64,000 nt of DNA from Brenneria goodwinii (GTDB lineage: Bacteria; Pseudomonadota; Gammaproteobacteria; Enterobacterales; Enterobacteriaceae). The notes below the pieces were generated by a model that saw only the letters and a list, made by a program, of their open reading frames with translations, ran no database searches and had not been told where the DNA came from. Position 1 is the first letter of the stretch. Every line of letters begins with the position of its first letter. Of this stretch, positions 35,067 to 44,139 are shown in pieces. The stretch is from the NCBI RefSeq assembly GCF_002291445.1, contig NZ_CP014137.1, positions 1,054,001-1,118,000 on the forward strand. Direction: 5' to 3'. The position numbers and the translations under genes are program-made.

Positions 35067-36035
35067 ATGAATTACACCAACGTGATTAAAGAGGTCGGAC
35101 GCGGTAAAAATCATGCCCGCGATTTGGACCAGGAGACCGCTTATCAGTTGTATCGCCAGATGCTGAATGGCGAGGTGCCGGAGCTTGAACTGGGCGGACT
35201 GCTGATTGCCTTTCGCATCAAGGGGGAATCCGAAGCGGAAATGCGTGGTTTTTATCAGGCGATGAATGAACAGGTTCTTCACCTGCAGCCGCCTGCCGGG
35301 CGTTCGATGCCTATCGTGATCCCCAGCTATAACGGCGCAAGAAAGCAGGCCAATTTGACGCCGCTGTTGGCGCTTCTGCTGGCGAAGCTGGGTTTCCCCG
35401 TGGTGATCCACGGCGTGATGGAAGATCCGACCCGCGTCATCAGCGCCGAAATATTGCATCATCTTGGCATCGTCGCGGCGGAGAACGCCGCGCAGGCGCA
35501 GGCGCGGCTTGATGCCGGCGAGCCGGTGTTTATCCCGATTTCGCTGCTGTGTCCGGCCATCGATCGTCAGTTGCAGTTGCGCTGGCGCATGGGCGTTCGC
35601 AACAGCAGCCATACTCTGGCGAAAGTCGCCACGCCGTTTAGGGAAGACGATGCCCTGCGGATCGCCAGCGTATCCCACCCGGAGTATGTTTCCCGCGTCG
35701 GCACTTTCTTCAGAGATATTGGTGGCCGGGCATTGCTGATGCATGGCACGGAAGGCGAAGTCTATGCCGCTCCTCAACGCTGTCCGGAAATTCACTTTAT
35801 TCATCAGCAGGACACGCAGATTTTGCAACTGCGTCAGGAGATAACGGTCGCCCCGGACGGTTTGCCCATCGCGAAAGATGCCGTAACAACGGCGCGCTGG
35901 ACAGCGCAATGTCTGGCGGGAGAGACTGCCTTACCGCACGCGATTCGCCTGCAGCTGGCTTGCTGTCTGGTGGCGACGGGGGAAGCGCCGACGATGGAAC
36001 AGGCCGTGGCCAGCGTGAGAAAACGATTGGGCTGA
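35067..36035 (+). CDS. ybiB: YbiB, glycosyl-transferase-family-3-like nucleic acid binder
   Basis: From ATG 35067 (MNYTNVIKEVGRG) there are 322 residues; E. coli YbiB has 320. The fold is that of anthranilate phosphoribosyltransferase (GEVPELELGGLLIAFRIKGES; LGFPVVIHGVMEDPTRV), but the TrpD catalytic motifs are altered. E. coli YbiB binds DNA and RNA and is linked to the SOS-controlled dinG gene next to it, as here. Its cellular role is not settled. Confidence 0.92.
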   Translation: MNYTNVIKEVGRGKNHARDLDQETAYQLYRQMLNGEVPELELGGLLIAFRIKGESEAEMRGFYQAMNEQVLHLQPPAGRSMPIVIPSYNGARKQANLTPLLALLLAKLGFPVVIHGVMEDPTRVISAEILHHLGIVAAENAAQAQARLDAGEPVFIPISLLCPAIDRQLQLRWRMGVRNSSHTLAKVATPFREDDALRIASVSHPEYVSRVGTFFRDIGGRALLMHGTEGEVYAAPQRCPEIHFIHQQDTQILQLRQEITVAPDGLPIAKDAVTTARWTAQCLAGETALPHAIRLQLACCLVATGEAPTMEQAVASVRKRLG

Positions 36036-36137
36036 ATCCTCCCGAAGCCAGTTTGAACCAGGGCGTGTCGCGTTCCGCGAAGGGGCGCCCGGTCAGGGAA
36101 ACAAGACACTTGCAACCATAAGGGGTAGAGAAGGAAT

Positions 36138-38000
36138 ATGATGCAACAGAGTGTAGATTATTTTAATGCGCTGAACCGTGACTATCTTGCCGTTCACCAA
36201 ACCAAAGAAGATCTGTTCTGGCAGTTGTATATGGGAACCGGAAGCGATGATGTTTCCGCCCGGTTTTCCCATGCTGAAAATGCTTATAAACGTTTTATTT
36301 CCCAGCCGCAGCGGCTGGTTGAATTACGTCAGCACATTGCCGCGGTGGAAAATAGCCCGGTAAATGACAAGCGGCAGGCATTACTGCATGGATTGCAAGG
36401 ATGGTATCGGTTCTTTGACTGCAATGTGATTGAAGATCCCGAAGCGCAAACGTTGATGGAAGCGATCATCGCGGCGGAAAGCGCGCTGTTTGAAAAGCGT
36501 AAAACCTATGAAATGACGCACCTGGATGCACAAGGCCAACGGGTTGCCGCCTCATTGGGCGAATTGCTGACCAACCAGGCGACCAATGATACGGAAGCCT
36601 ATCGGCAGAGCTCGCAACAGGCGTTACGCGATCTGGAGCAGTGGCTGTTGCATAACGGTTTTCCTGAATTGGTCAACCTGCGTAACCGCTTTGCCCGCCA
36701 GATGGGATATCGCAACTATTTTGATTACAAGGTGAATAAAACCGAGCGGATGACGCCGGAGCAGCTTTTCGCCATTCTCGATCCTTTTGAAGAGCAAACC
36801 CGGGAAGCAAACGCACGCAGCCTGAGAGAGTTGGCGGCGGCCAAAGGACAGCAGGCGTTGGAGCCGTGGAATATTCGTTACGCCAGCGCCGGCGACGTCA
36901 CGCGTCAGCTCGATCCCTATTTCCCTTTCGCCGCTTCGCTGGCGCGTTGGATAAACAGCTTCAAGCGTCTGCATATCGGCTTTAACGGCGCGGAAATGCA
37001 GCTCGATCTGCTGGTGCGCAAAGGCAAGTACGAAAATGGCTTTATGCATGGCCCGGTTCCGCCTTTTGTTGACCAGGGAACATGGATCCCGGCGCGCATC
37101 AATTTTACCAGTCTGGCGAAGCCGGATCAGGTCGGCAGCGGCGCCACAGGGATTAATACGCTGTTTCATGAAGGCGGACACGCCGCGCACTTCTCCAATA
37201 TTCGCCAGAATGCGCCGTGTTTTTCGCAGGAGTTTCCCCCTACATCCATGGCTTATGCGGAAACGCAATCCATGTTCTGCGACAGCTTGCTGACGGATGC
37301 CGATTGGCTGAAACGTTATGCGAAAAACGGGCAGGGCGAGACGGTCCCTGATGCGCTGATCCGCGCCAATATCAGCGCGCGCCAGCCGATGCGCGCGTTT
37401 AATGAACGGCATATTCTGCTGGTGCCCTATTTCGAATGGCAACTCTATTCCTGGGATGACGAACAACGCACGCCAGAGGCGATAAGCAAGCTGGCGCGCG
37501 ATACCGAACAACGTATTCTGGGCATCAGCGGCAGCCCCCGGCCGACGATGGCTATCCCGCATTTATTATCAATGGAGTCCGCCTGTTCTTATCAGGGCTA
37601 TCTGCTGGCGTTAATGGCGGTGGAGCAGACCAGACACTTCTTCCTGCAACGCGACGGCTACCTGACGGATAACGCGGCGATTGGCCCCGACCTGGCGCGG
37701 CATTACTGGGCGCCGGGCAATAGCGTCAGCCATGATGATACTCTGCGCAGCCTGACGGGAGAGGGATTTAATCCCGCTTACCTGGCGCAGGCGTGCAATC
37801 TGACGGTGGACGATGCCTGGAAACTGGCCGAGGCGTCGATCGTTCAGGCGCAGCGGCGTCCTCAGCCGGCGGCGGATTTCGATTTAGCCGCGCGGATTCG
37901 GGTGGTGGATGGCAGCCGTGTGATTGCCGATAACGAACAGGGTGATGACGTGATGTGCCGGGATTTCTCTGCGTTTATCAAGCGGGAATATCCCCGCTAA
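36138..38000 (+). CDS. M3-family zinc metallopeptidase (oligoendopeptidase-like)
   Basis: 620 residues, no signal peptide. The zinc motif HEGGH (His344) is followed about 25 residues later by the third ligand region (SMAYAETQSMF). The long helical N-terminal part (NALNRDYLAVHQTKEDLFWQ) and the IPHLLSMESACSYQGYLLALM region fit the M3 (thimet/oligoendopeptidase F) clan. Probably a cytoplasmic oligopeptidase. A strong terminator follows. Confidence 0.88.
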   Translation: MMQQSVDYFNALNRDYLAVHQTKEDLFWQLYMGTGSDDVSARFSHAENAYKRFISQPQRLVELRQHIAAVENSPVNDKRQALLHGLQGWYRFFDCNVIEDPEAQTLMEAIIAAESALFEKRKTYEMTHLDAQGQRVAASLGELLTNQATNDTEAYRQSSQQALRDLEQWLLHNGFPELVNLRNRFARQMGYRNYFDYKVNKTERMTPEQLFAILDPFEEQTREANARSLRELAAAKGQQALEPWNIRYASAGDVTRQLDPYFPFAASLARWINSFKRLHIGFNGAEMQLDLLVRKGKYENGFMHGPVPPFVDQGTWIPARINFTSLAKPDQVGSGATGINTLFHEGGHAAHFSNIRQNAPCFSQEFPPTSMAYAETQSMFCDSLLTDADWLKRYAKNGQGETVPDALIRANISARQPMRAFNERHILLVPYFEWQLYSWDDEQRTPEAISKLARDTEQRILGISGSPRPTMAIPHLLSMESACSYQGYLLALMAVEQTRHFFLQRDGYLTDNAAIGPDLARHYWAPGNSVSHDDTLRSLTGEGFNPAYLAQACNLTVDDAWKLAEASIVQAQRRPQPAADFDLAARIRVVDGSRVIADNEQGDDVMCRDFSAFIKREYPR

Positions 38001-38008
38001 TCGATAAA

Positions 38009-38032
38009 TGAAAGGGGGCTTTCGCCCCCTTC
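38009..38032 (+). terminator. Hairpin terminator after the M3 peptidase gene
   Basis: AAAGGGGGC pairs with GCCCCCTT around a short TTTC loop. Its downstream T run is weak, so its efficiency is uncertain. Confidence 0.7.
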
Positions 38033-38087
38033 AGACTGATGACAAAGCCCCTAATATACCCCTGTCATCCTTCACGGCCCCAGCGCG

Positions 38088-38169
38088 GTCATTCCCGCAG
38101 TAGTAGGCGGGAATCTCCTGCTGAAACCGTAAACAGCCATTGGCTGATTCCCGCCTACGCGGGAATGAC
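38088..38169. repeat. REP-like palindromic repeat unit
   Basis: GTCATTCCCGC...GGCGGGAATC at the left is mirrored by GATTCCCGCCTACGCGGGAATGAC at the right (38146-38169), giving an 82-base inverted repeat with inner palindromes. This type (GTCATTCCCGC/GCGGGAATGAC) occurs as dispersed repeats in several bacteria. It lies between the ends of convergent genes (M3 peptidase and glnQ), the usual place for such elements. Confidence 0.8.
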
Positions 38170-38218
38170 GGGTTTGGGAAGGTTTGTCATCAACTCCCCT
38201 CAATATTTTTGCTCAGGA

Positions 38219-38941
38219 TTAGGATACGTGTTGCAGGAACTCACGTAAGCGATCGCTCGGCGGATTGGTGATCAACATTTCCGGGTCGCCATCTTCAGCG
38301 ATGCGGCCTTTATCGATGAAAATCAGCCGCGACGCCACCTGATGCGCAAAGCCGACTTCGTGAGTCACGATGACCATCGTCATCCCTTCTTCCGCCAAAT
38401 CCTTCATTACCGTCAGCACTTCATGACGTAATTCGGGATCCAGCGCCGAGGTCGGCTCATCAAACAGCATCAGCTTAGGTTTAACCGCCAGGGCGCGCGC
38501 AATAGCGACACGCTGTTGTTGACCGCCGGAAAGCTCGGAAGGGTAGTGGTGCGCCCGTTCGGACAACCCGACCTTGCTCAATAGCTCTTTCGCCAGCTTT
38601 TCCGCTTCAGCCTTACTGGCGCCGCGTACCCGGATGGGGCCGAATGCCACGTTTTCCAACGCGGTCAGATGCGGGAATAGGTAAAACTGCTGAAACACCA
38701 TCCCGGCTTCCTGACGGATCAGGCGCTCATCGACACGCGGATCGTTAACCTTCAGGCCATCGACAATCAGTTCACCGCTGGTGATTTCTTCCAGCTTGTT
38801 AATACAGCGCAACAGCGTAGATTTACCGGATCCCGACGGGCCGATAATGACTACCACCTCACCCTGATTAATTTTCAGATCGATGTCATGTAAAACTTTC
38901 GTCTGACCAAAATGTTTGGAAACGTTTTTAAATTCAATCAT
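38219..38941 (-). CDS. glnQ: Glutamine ABC transporter, ATP-binding protein
   Basis: 240 residues, the same length as E. coli GlnQ. Walker A GPSGSGKST, signature LSGGQQQR, Walker B LMLFDEPTSALDPE and the switch THE are all present. It powers glutamine import. The start overlaps the glnP stop by 4 bases, giving the operon order glnH-glnP-glnQ. Confidence 0.95.
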   Translation of the reverse strand: MIEFKNVSKHFGQTKVLHDIDLKINQGEVVVIIGPSGSGKSTLLRCINKLEEITSGELIVDGLKVNDPRVDERLIRQEAGMVFQQFYLFPHLTALENVAFGPIRVRGASKAEAEKLAKELLSKVGLSERAHHYPSELSGGQQQRVAIARALAVKPKLMLFDEPTSALDPELRHEVLTVMKDLAEEGMTMVIVTHEVGFAHQVASRLIFIDKGRIAEDGDPEMLITNPPSDRLREFLQHVS

Positions 38942-39597
38942 ATAATCTTAAGTCTTCTTTCCAGACGACGTAGGATGAAGCTGAGTATCAGTGTGATACA
39001 CAGATAAATCACCGCTACCGCACTCCAGATTTCCAGCGCGCGGAAATTACCGGCAATAATCTCCTGACCGGATCGGGTCAGTTCCGCCACCCCAATGACA
39101 ATAAACAATGACGTGTCTTTGATGCTGATGATCCACTGATTACCCAGAGGCGGCAGCATGCGGCGCAACGCCAGCGGCGCGATAACATAACGCAGCGTAT
39201 CCCAGCGTGATAATCCCAGCGCCAGACCGGCTTCACGGAAGCCATTATGGATAGACAGCACCGAGCCGCGGGTGATCTCCGCGATGTAAGCGCCGGAGTT
39301 GATCATGATGGTGACCACCGCCGCGGTAAAGGGATCGATACGTACCGAGGTAAAAATCATTGGCAGGGCGAAGTAAATGAACATCACCTGTACCACGATG
39401 GGCGTACCACGGATGATTTCAATAAATACCAGTGCGATACGGCTGGAAAACCAGCCGCCGTAAGCGCGGGCAAAGCCCGCGAGAACACCGATAACCAAGC
39501 CGCCAAGCAGACCCAATACCGAGATCAGCAGGGTCATTTTCGCCCCTTCTAACAACAGGGGCAGAGAAGGCCAGATGGCGCTCCAATCAAACTGCAT
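38938..39597 (-). CDS. glnP: Glutamine ABC transporter, permease
   Basis: 219 residues with about five membrane helices. The conserved EAA loop that contacts the ATPase is EAGLALGLSRWDTLRYVIAPLALRR. MQFDWSAIWPSLPLLLEGAKMT and the EIIRGTPIVVQV motif are typical of GlnP. Second gene of glnHPQ. Confidence 0.95.
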   Translation of the reverse strand: MQFDWSAIWPSLPLLLEGAKMTLLISVLGLLGGLVIGVLAGFARAYGGWFSSRIALVFIEIIRGTPIVVQVMFIYFALPMIFTSVRIDPFTAAVVTIMINSGAYIAEITRGSVLSIHNGFREAGLALGLSRWDTLRYVIAPLALRRMLPPLGNQWIISIKDTSLFIVIGVAELTRSGQEIIAGNFRALEIWSAVAVIYLCITLILSFILRRLERRLKII

Positions 39598-39623
39598 GGA
39601 ATATCTCCAGATAAAATCGGCAA

Positions 39624-40367
39624 TTACTTAGGTTCTACACCAAACCACTTTTTGTAGATCTCAGCATAGGTGCCGTTTTCTTGCAGTGTTTTCAGCGCGC
39701 CGTTCACTTTATCGCGCAGATCGCTGCCTTTCGGGAAAGCGATACCGTATTGTTGCGCCTTGATGGACTCCCCTACCGCTTTGAACTGAGCGTTGCCGGC
39801 GGTTTTAATGAAGTAAAGAATATTCGGCGTATCGTGCAGCACGGCATCGGCACGGTTGGTGCCTAATTCCATGTAGGCGTTATCAATGTTCGGGAACTGG
39901 CGCAGGTCTTTGGTTTTAATGTTGGCCTTCGCATAATCAACGGAACCGGTGCCGCTTTTCACCGCGACGACTTTCCCGTTCAAATCTTTCTCACTCTTGA
40001 TCTCGTTATTATCGGCTTTCACCATAACCAGCAGGCCGCTGTTGTAATAACCGTCAGAGAAATCGATTGCTTTTTTACGCTCATCAGTGATGGTGATACC
40101 TGCCAGCGCGACATCCACATTGCGGGTTTGCAGTGCAGGAATGATGCCGCTGAAATCCATCGGCTTCAGGCTATAGCTCAGATTGAGTTGTTTGGCGATG
40201 GCATCCCAAAGATCGATGTCGAAACCAACGTACTTGTCGCCTTGTTTAAATTCAAAGGGCACGAAGGCGGTATCCGTCGCGACAATGAGCTCTTTTTCGG
40301 CGGCGTGGCTGGAGATGCTCATGGTCAGCGTCAAGGCGGCCAAAGAAGCTTTCAATAGTGATTTCAT
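39624..40367 (-). CDS. glnH: Glutamine-binding periplasmic protein
   Basis: 247 residues: a signal peptide to about residue 22 (SSHAAEKEL) and an SBP_bac_3 fold (VATDTAFVPFEFKQGDKYVGFDIDLWDAIAKQ; GITITDERKKAIDFSDGYY). It binds L-glutamine for GlnPQ. E. coli controls glnHPQ by NtrC and sigma54. I looked upstream for a TGGCAC-N5-TTGC promoter and saw none that is convincing. Confidence 0.95.
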   Translation of the reverse strand: MKSLLKASLAALTLTMSISSHAAEKELIVATDTAFVPFEFKQGDKYVGFDIDLWDAIAKQLNLSYSLKPMDFSGIIPALQTRNVDVALAGITITDERKKAIDFSDGYYNSGLLVMVKADNNEIKSEKDLNGKVVAVKSGTGSVDYAKANIKTKDLRQFPNIDNAYMELGTNRADAVLHDTPNILYFIKTAGNAQFKAVGESIKAQQYGIAFPKGSDLRDKVNGALKTLQENGTYAEIYKKWFGVEPK

Positions 40368-40700
40368 TCAATCCTTCCTAGTTTTACCGGTTGTGATAAG
40401 TTTTTTGTTTTGCGGCGATATTCATATCAGAACAAAACATAAAGAATTTTAAAACAATGTGTTATTTGCAATTGGTTTAATTTTGTCTATCGTCGTTAAT
40501 AACCTTATAAATAACATGGTTTATATTTCAATGTTATTGAACAAGACGATGGCTATGATTAACGAATTTACCTGGGGGAAACAACCATTGATTATCGTTA
40601 TGGCTGATTCCGGCGGCCAATTGCTAATTTTTTGAGCGCTTATTCCGACATTATGAAAAGTTCAGGCGCCGGGATGCCTCAGAGGGACGTTTGACGCGAG
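40368..40700. other. glnH upstream region
   Basis: AT-rich, with no gene. It must hold the glnH promoter (read leftwards). No clear sigma54 promoter, NtrC site or hairpin was recognised by eye. Confidence 0.4.
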
Positions 40701-40701
40701 A

Positions 40702-40729
40702 AAACAAAAAGAGCCGCCGAAGCAGCTCT
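40702..40729 (-). terminator. Rho-independent terminator of dps
   Basis: On the minus strand AGAGCTGCTTCGGCGGCTCT forms a stem (AGAGC...GCTCT) with an extended central GCTTCGGC loop stem, followed by TTTTTGTTTT. It lies 57 bases past the dps stop. Confidence 0.85.
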
Positions 40730-40786
40730 GATATACTCGCCATACCTTAAGTCGCATGTGTCTTTACACGACAGTCGGCAATAGCC

Positions 40787-41290
40787 TTATTCGATGTTGG
40801 ATTCAATGAACCACAGGGATTTATCCAGATCGCGCGATGCGGCGGTCAGGATATCGGCGGTATCTTCATCTTCCGCTTTGGCAATGCCTTTACGCGTTTC
40901 GTTCGCTACGATGGCATAGCGTTCAGCCAATGCTTTCAGGTGATCCTGCACATTGTGAATGTCGACCGGATAGCTTTTCAGCGACGTTTTTTCATTGACA
41001 ATTTGTGTAGTGCCCAGGGCAACGCCACCTAACTGAACGATACGTTCAGCCATGGTGTCTTGATGGTCGGTGATTGCGGTACGGAAACCATCAAGCATTT
41101 CATGCACAGCGATAAAATTGGCACCGCGCATGTTCCAGTGAGCCTGTTTGGTGATCAACGATAAATCAATGAAATCTACTACCAGTTGACTTAACAGCTT
41201 GATGGTAGAGGTTTTTAGTTCTTCATCCAAATCGTTACGAGTGTAGATAAGCTCAGAAGATGCGGATTTTACCAATTTAGCGGTACGCAT
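40787..41290 (-). CDS. dps: DNA-protecting ferritin-like protein Dps
   Basis: 167 residues, the length of E. coli Dps. The ferroxidase ligands appear in LITKQAHWNMRG (His) and EMLDGFRTAITDHQDTMAERIVQLGG (Asp/Glu). The Lys-poor N-terminus (MRTAKLVKSASSELIYTRNDLDE) resembles the DNA-binding tail. The dodecamer stores iron, detoxifies peroxide and compacts DNA. Position between glnHPQ and rhtA-ompX is as in E. coli. Confidence 0.96.
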   Translation of the reverse strand: MRTAKLVKSASSELIYTRNDLDEELKTSTIKLLSQLVVDFIDLSLITKQAHWNMRGANFIAVHEMLDGFRTAITDHQDTMAERIVQLGGVALGTTQIVNEKTSLKSYPVDIHNVQDHLKALAERYAIVANETRKGIAKAEDEDTADILTAASRDLDKSLWFIESNIE

Positions 41291-41664
41291 AATATTGTCC
41301 TCTCTATTTAATTGTTCGTAATTTTACTGTTCAACGGGGTTAATTATAGCAGCAACCAGACAAAACATTGGAAAGAATCACCTATCGAATGAATAGATAT
41401 AGCACATATAAAAGTAACTACTTATAATTTAGCGCTTTTCTAATTATTTGCTTTTTATAAACTTAATTCAATCCTGCGGCGACGGCCGTCGGTCTGACGC
41501 ACAGGGTGATTGATTGAATATCATTTGTATTTACACGGCCTATTCGTTTATGTCAATCGCCAATGCAGATGATAATTATTCTATATAACAACGGTGATGA
41601 TTATTTGTATTTTTCATGACAGTCATTAAAGAATAACATTATTGTAACAGTGACGGGATCCGCT
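41291..41664. other. Divergent region dps / kinase-like gene, with dps -10 box
   Basis: It contains a good -10 box for dps: ATTATA at 41343-41348 is TATAAT on the minus strand, about 50 bases upstream of the start. No clear -35 box is placed correctly, which would fit sigmaS or OxyR-assisted transcription as in E. coli. The rest is AT-rich, with no gene. Confidence 0.5.
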
Positions 41665-42225
41665 ATGAAAATTAACGTGGTAGGCACCAGCGGCAGTGGA
41701 AAATCGACGATTGCCAAAAGATTGGCGCAGCGGCTGGATGTGCCGTATATAGAAATGGATGCCTTGTTTTGGCGGGAAAACTGGCAGGAAACGCCGGATA
41801 GCGAGTTTTTCCCTCGTCTTGAAACCGCGTTGGCGCAGGAACACTGGGTGCTTGACGGCAATTACAATCGAACCCGCGAGATCAAATGGCGTGAAGCCGA
41901 TTTGGTTGTCTGGGTGGATTATAGTTTTATCCGCACGCTTTATCAGGCGCTCAGCCGGGCCTGGCGACGGTCTTGGCGTAAAGAGGAAATATGGACGGGG
42001 ACCGGCAATCGGGAGCAGTTCGCACGCAGCTTTTTTAGCCGGGATTCGATCCTCCTATGGACAATCAAAACCTATTCTAGGAATCGTAAACGCTATCTGG
42101 CTGACTTATCCAACCCGCGTTACCGGCATATACGTTTTATACAACTGCGCTCTCCACGGGAAAGTGATGCTTTTATAAGTCGCTTGCCAAAGAATACGGC
42201 TTATTATGATTATGGCGCAGAGTGA
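41665..42225 (+). CDS. P-loop kinase-like protein (adenylate kinase/FlaR-like)
   Basis: 186 residues from ATG 41665. Walker A GTSGSGKST at the very N-terminus, AKRLAQRLDVPYIEMDALFWRENW, then WVLDGNYN and ADLVVWVDYSF. This matches the small cytoplasmic kinases often annotated as topology modulation or adenylate-kinase-like proteins. The true substrate is unknown. It is inserted between dps and rhtA, which are adjacent in E. coli, so it is an accessory gene. Confidence 0.85.
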   Translation: MKINVVGTSGSGKSTIAKRLAQRLDVPYIEMDALFWRENWQETPDSEFFPRLETALAQEHWVLDGNYNRTREIKWREADLVVWVDYSFIRTLYQALSRAWRRSWRKEEIWTGTGNREQFARSFFSRDSILLWTIKTYSRNRKRYLADLSNPRYRHIRFIQLRSPRESDAFISRLPKNTAYYDYGAE

Positions 42226-42242
42226 TTATTTTGCTGGTTAGC

Positions 42243-43103
42243 TTATTCGGTTGATTTTATCGTAATGGTCGCGCCAACGGACGCCGTAATAATAAGAGCG
42301 AGCGCCGTCCACTGGATGAAAGATAAATGTTCGCTGAGGAATAACATGCCGGAAATAGCGGCAACCGCCGGCTCCAGACTCATTAATGTACTGAACGTTC
42401 TGGCTGGAAGACGAGTTAATGCGATCATTTCCAGAGAATAAGGCAGGGCTGTGGAAAAAATAGCCACGGCAATGCCAATGGGTAATATTGAGGATGAGAA
42501 TAATACCGTATTGGAATAGAATAAACCGATTGGACAAAATATCACCGCCGCAATAAGCGAACCAATAGCAACGGTTTCGGGACCGTGATTGGCGCCGGCT
42601 TTTCGCCCAAAAAGAATATATAGCGCCCAGCAGGCGCCGGAGCCCAGCGCGCATATAGCGCCGAGCGGATCGACATTACCGATATTGTGTCCCAGCGGTA
42701 ATAAAAACCACAGTCCCAGAATGGCCAGAATAACCCATAAAAAATCAATTGCCCGCCGTGATGATAACATGGCGACGGCAAGCGGGCCGGTAAATTCCAA
42801 CGCCACGGCAATGCCCAGCGGAACCGTTCTCATCGAAAGGTAAAATAGAAAATTCATTCCGCCCAGCATGGCGCCATAAATTAATAGCGGCAATCGGTTT
42901 CCACTGAGACGTACGCGCCACGGTTTGAAAATAAGGCAGAGGATCAGCGCGCCGATGCTGAGGCGCAGCGCCGTCATCCCGGTAGCGCCGACCAGCGGGA
43001 ACAGCGACTTAGCCAGGGCTGCGCCGCTCTGAATCGACACCATCGATACAATAATGAGAACAACGGAAAATAATACGGATAAACGCGGAGAGGATAAGGT
43101 CAT
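42243..43103 (-). CDS. rhtA: Threonine/homoserine exporter RhtA (DMT family)
   Basis: I start at 43103 (MTLSSPRL...), since GGAA precedes it and the upstream ATG at 43145 has no ribosome site; this gives 286 residues. It has ten membrane helices in two EamA halves. SIQSGAALAKSLFPLVGATGMTALRL, VPLGIAVALEFTGPLAVA and STALPYSLEMIALTRLPARTF match RhtA closely. It exports threonine, homoserine and similar amino acids. Convergent with the kinase-like gene and followed by ompX divergently, as in E. coli. Confidence 0.93.
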   Translation of the reverse strand: MTLSSPRLSVLFSVVLIIVSMVSIQSGAALAKSLFPLVGATGMTALRLSIGALILCLIFKPWRVRLSGNRLPLLIYGAMLGGMNFLFYLSMRTVPLGIAVALEFTGPLAVAMLSSRRAIDFLWVILAILGLWFLLPLGHNIGNVDPLGAICALGSGACWALYILFGRKAGANHGPETVAIGSLIAAVIFCPIGLFYSNTVLFSSSILPIGIAVAIFSTALPYSLEMIALTRLPARTFSTLMSLEPAVAAISGMLFLSEHLSFIQWTALALIITASVGATITIKSTE

Positions 43104-43145
43104 GCTTCCGGCCTTAATGAACGGTAAAAAAGCGGCAGACATCAA

Positions 43146-43498
43146 AAAAACAGTGCCGCTAGACTGACCAATTGTAAATGATTTTCCCGGACAGTGCTTA
43201 CGTTTTTTGACTTTTATTTACGCGATATTTAATTGATTTATTTTTTTTGAATGAGTCAGCGTGAAAATCAGACAAAGATTTAAGAATTTTCTGTTTTAAA
43301 TATTTTATTTGAATTAAAATTCATTCTTGATAATGACAGCTAAAATCCAATGTAATTAATATGATAGGGAGTTTCTGACAATATTGGTTACATCAAAGTC
43401 ATAATTGAAAAATCTTTATCAGGCGGCAAGTTTATCCGTTCTTTGTTATATTTAAGGCGTTAGCTATCCTCTCATTAAGTTGAATTCGAGGCTTTATA
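43146..43498. other. Divergent rhtA/ompX regulatory region
   Basis: Very AT-rich, with no gene. It should hold the ompX promoter (near 43440-43460, TTGTTATATTTAAG) and the rhtA promoter. Small RNA genes near ompX in E. coli were not recognised here. Confidence 0.45.
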
Positions 43499-44014
43499 AT
43501 GAAGAAAATTGTGTGTCTTTCAGCAGTGGCTTGTTTATTAAGCATGAGTGCCGGTTCGGCAATTGCCGGTCAAAGTACGGTTTCCGCTGGTTATGCTCAG
43601 GGTGATGCCCAGGGCGTTGTCAACAAAGCCAAAGGCTTTAACCTGAAATACCGTTACGAGTGGGACAACAACCCGCTGGGTGCGATTGGTTCTTTCACGT
43701 ATCTGGAAGATAGCAGCACCAATTCCGGTTACTATAACAAAGGCCAATATGTCGGTATTACCGCCGGTCCCGCTTATCGTTTGAATGATTGGGCGAGCAT
43801 CTACGGTGTTGTTGGTCTGGGTCATGGTAAATACACCCATAACGCCAGTAACGGGTCTGACAACAAAAGTAATGACGACTACGGCTTTAGCTATGGCGCC
43901 GGTCTGCAATTCAACCCGATCGAGGATGTTGCGCTGGATGTCGGTTACGAACAGAGCCGTATCCGTAGCGTTGATGTCGGCACCTGGGCTGTTGGCGTCG
44001 GTTACCGCTTCTAA
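43499..44014 (+). CDS. ompX: Outer membrane protein OmpX
   Basis: 171 residues, the length of E. coli OmpX. Signal peptide to residue 23 (GSAIAG), then an eight-stranded barrel with alternating aromatic residues (STVSAGYAQGDAQG, GFNLKYRYEWDNNPLGAIGSFTYLED) and the terminal aromatic signature VGVGYRF for BAM insertion. It promotes adhesion and resistance to complement in enterobacteria. Confidence 0.96.
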   Translation: MKKIVCLSAVACLLSMSAGSAIAGQSTVSAGYAQGDAQGVVNKAKGFNLKYRYEWDNNPLGAIGSFTYLEDSSTNSGYYNKGQYVGITAGPAYRLNDWASIYGVVGLGHGKYTHNASNGSDNKSNDDYGFSYGAGLQFNPIEDVALDVGYEQSRIRSVDVGTWAVGVGYRF

Positions 44015-44070
44015 TCAGCGCCGAGCTTTAGGCATGTTTCCTAAAGTTTGACGGTTAAAGATGTTTATCA

Positions 44071-44100
44071 AATCCGCCTTTCCCGAGGCGGATTTTTTTT
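44071..44100 (+). terminator. Rho-independent terminator of ompX
   Basis: AATCCGCCT (44071-44079) pairs with AGGCGGATT (44086-44094) and is followed by a run of T. Confidence 0.92.
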
Positions 44101-44139
44101 GCCCGTTGGCGCGCCGGCCGCGTTTATCTCTATATCCGC

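Noticed and set aside
40368..40620. Sigma54/NtrC promoter for glnH
   Set aside because: Expected from E. coli, but no acceptable -24/-12 element could be found by eye.
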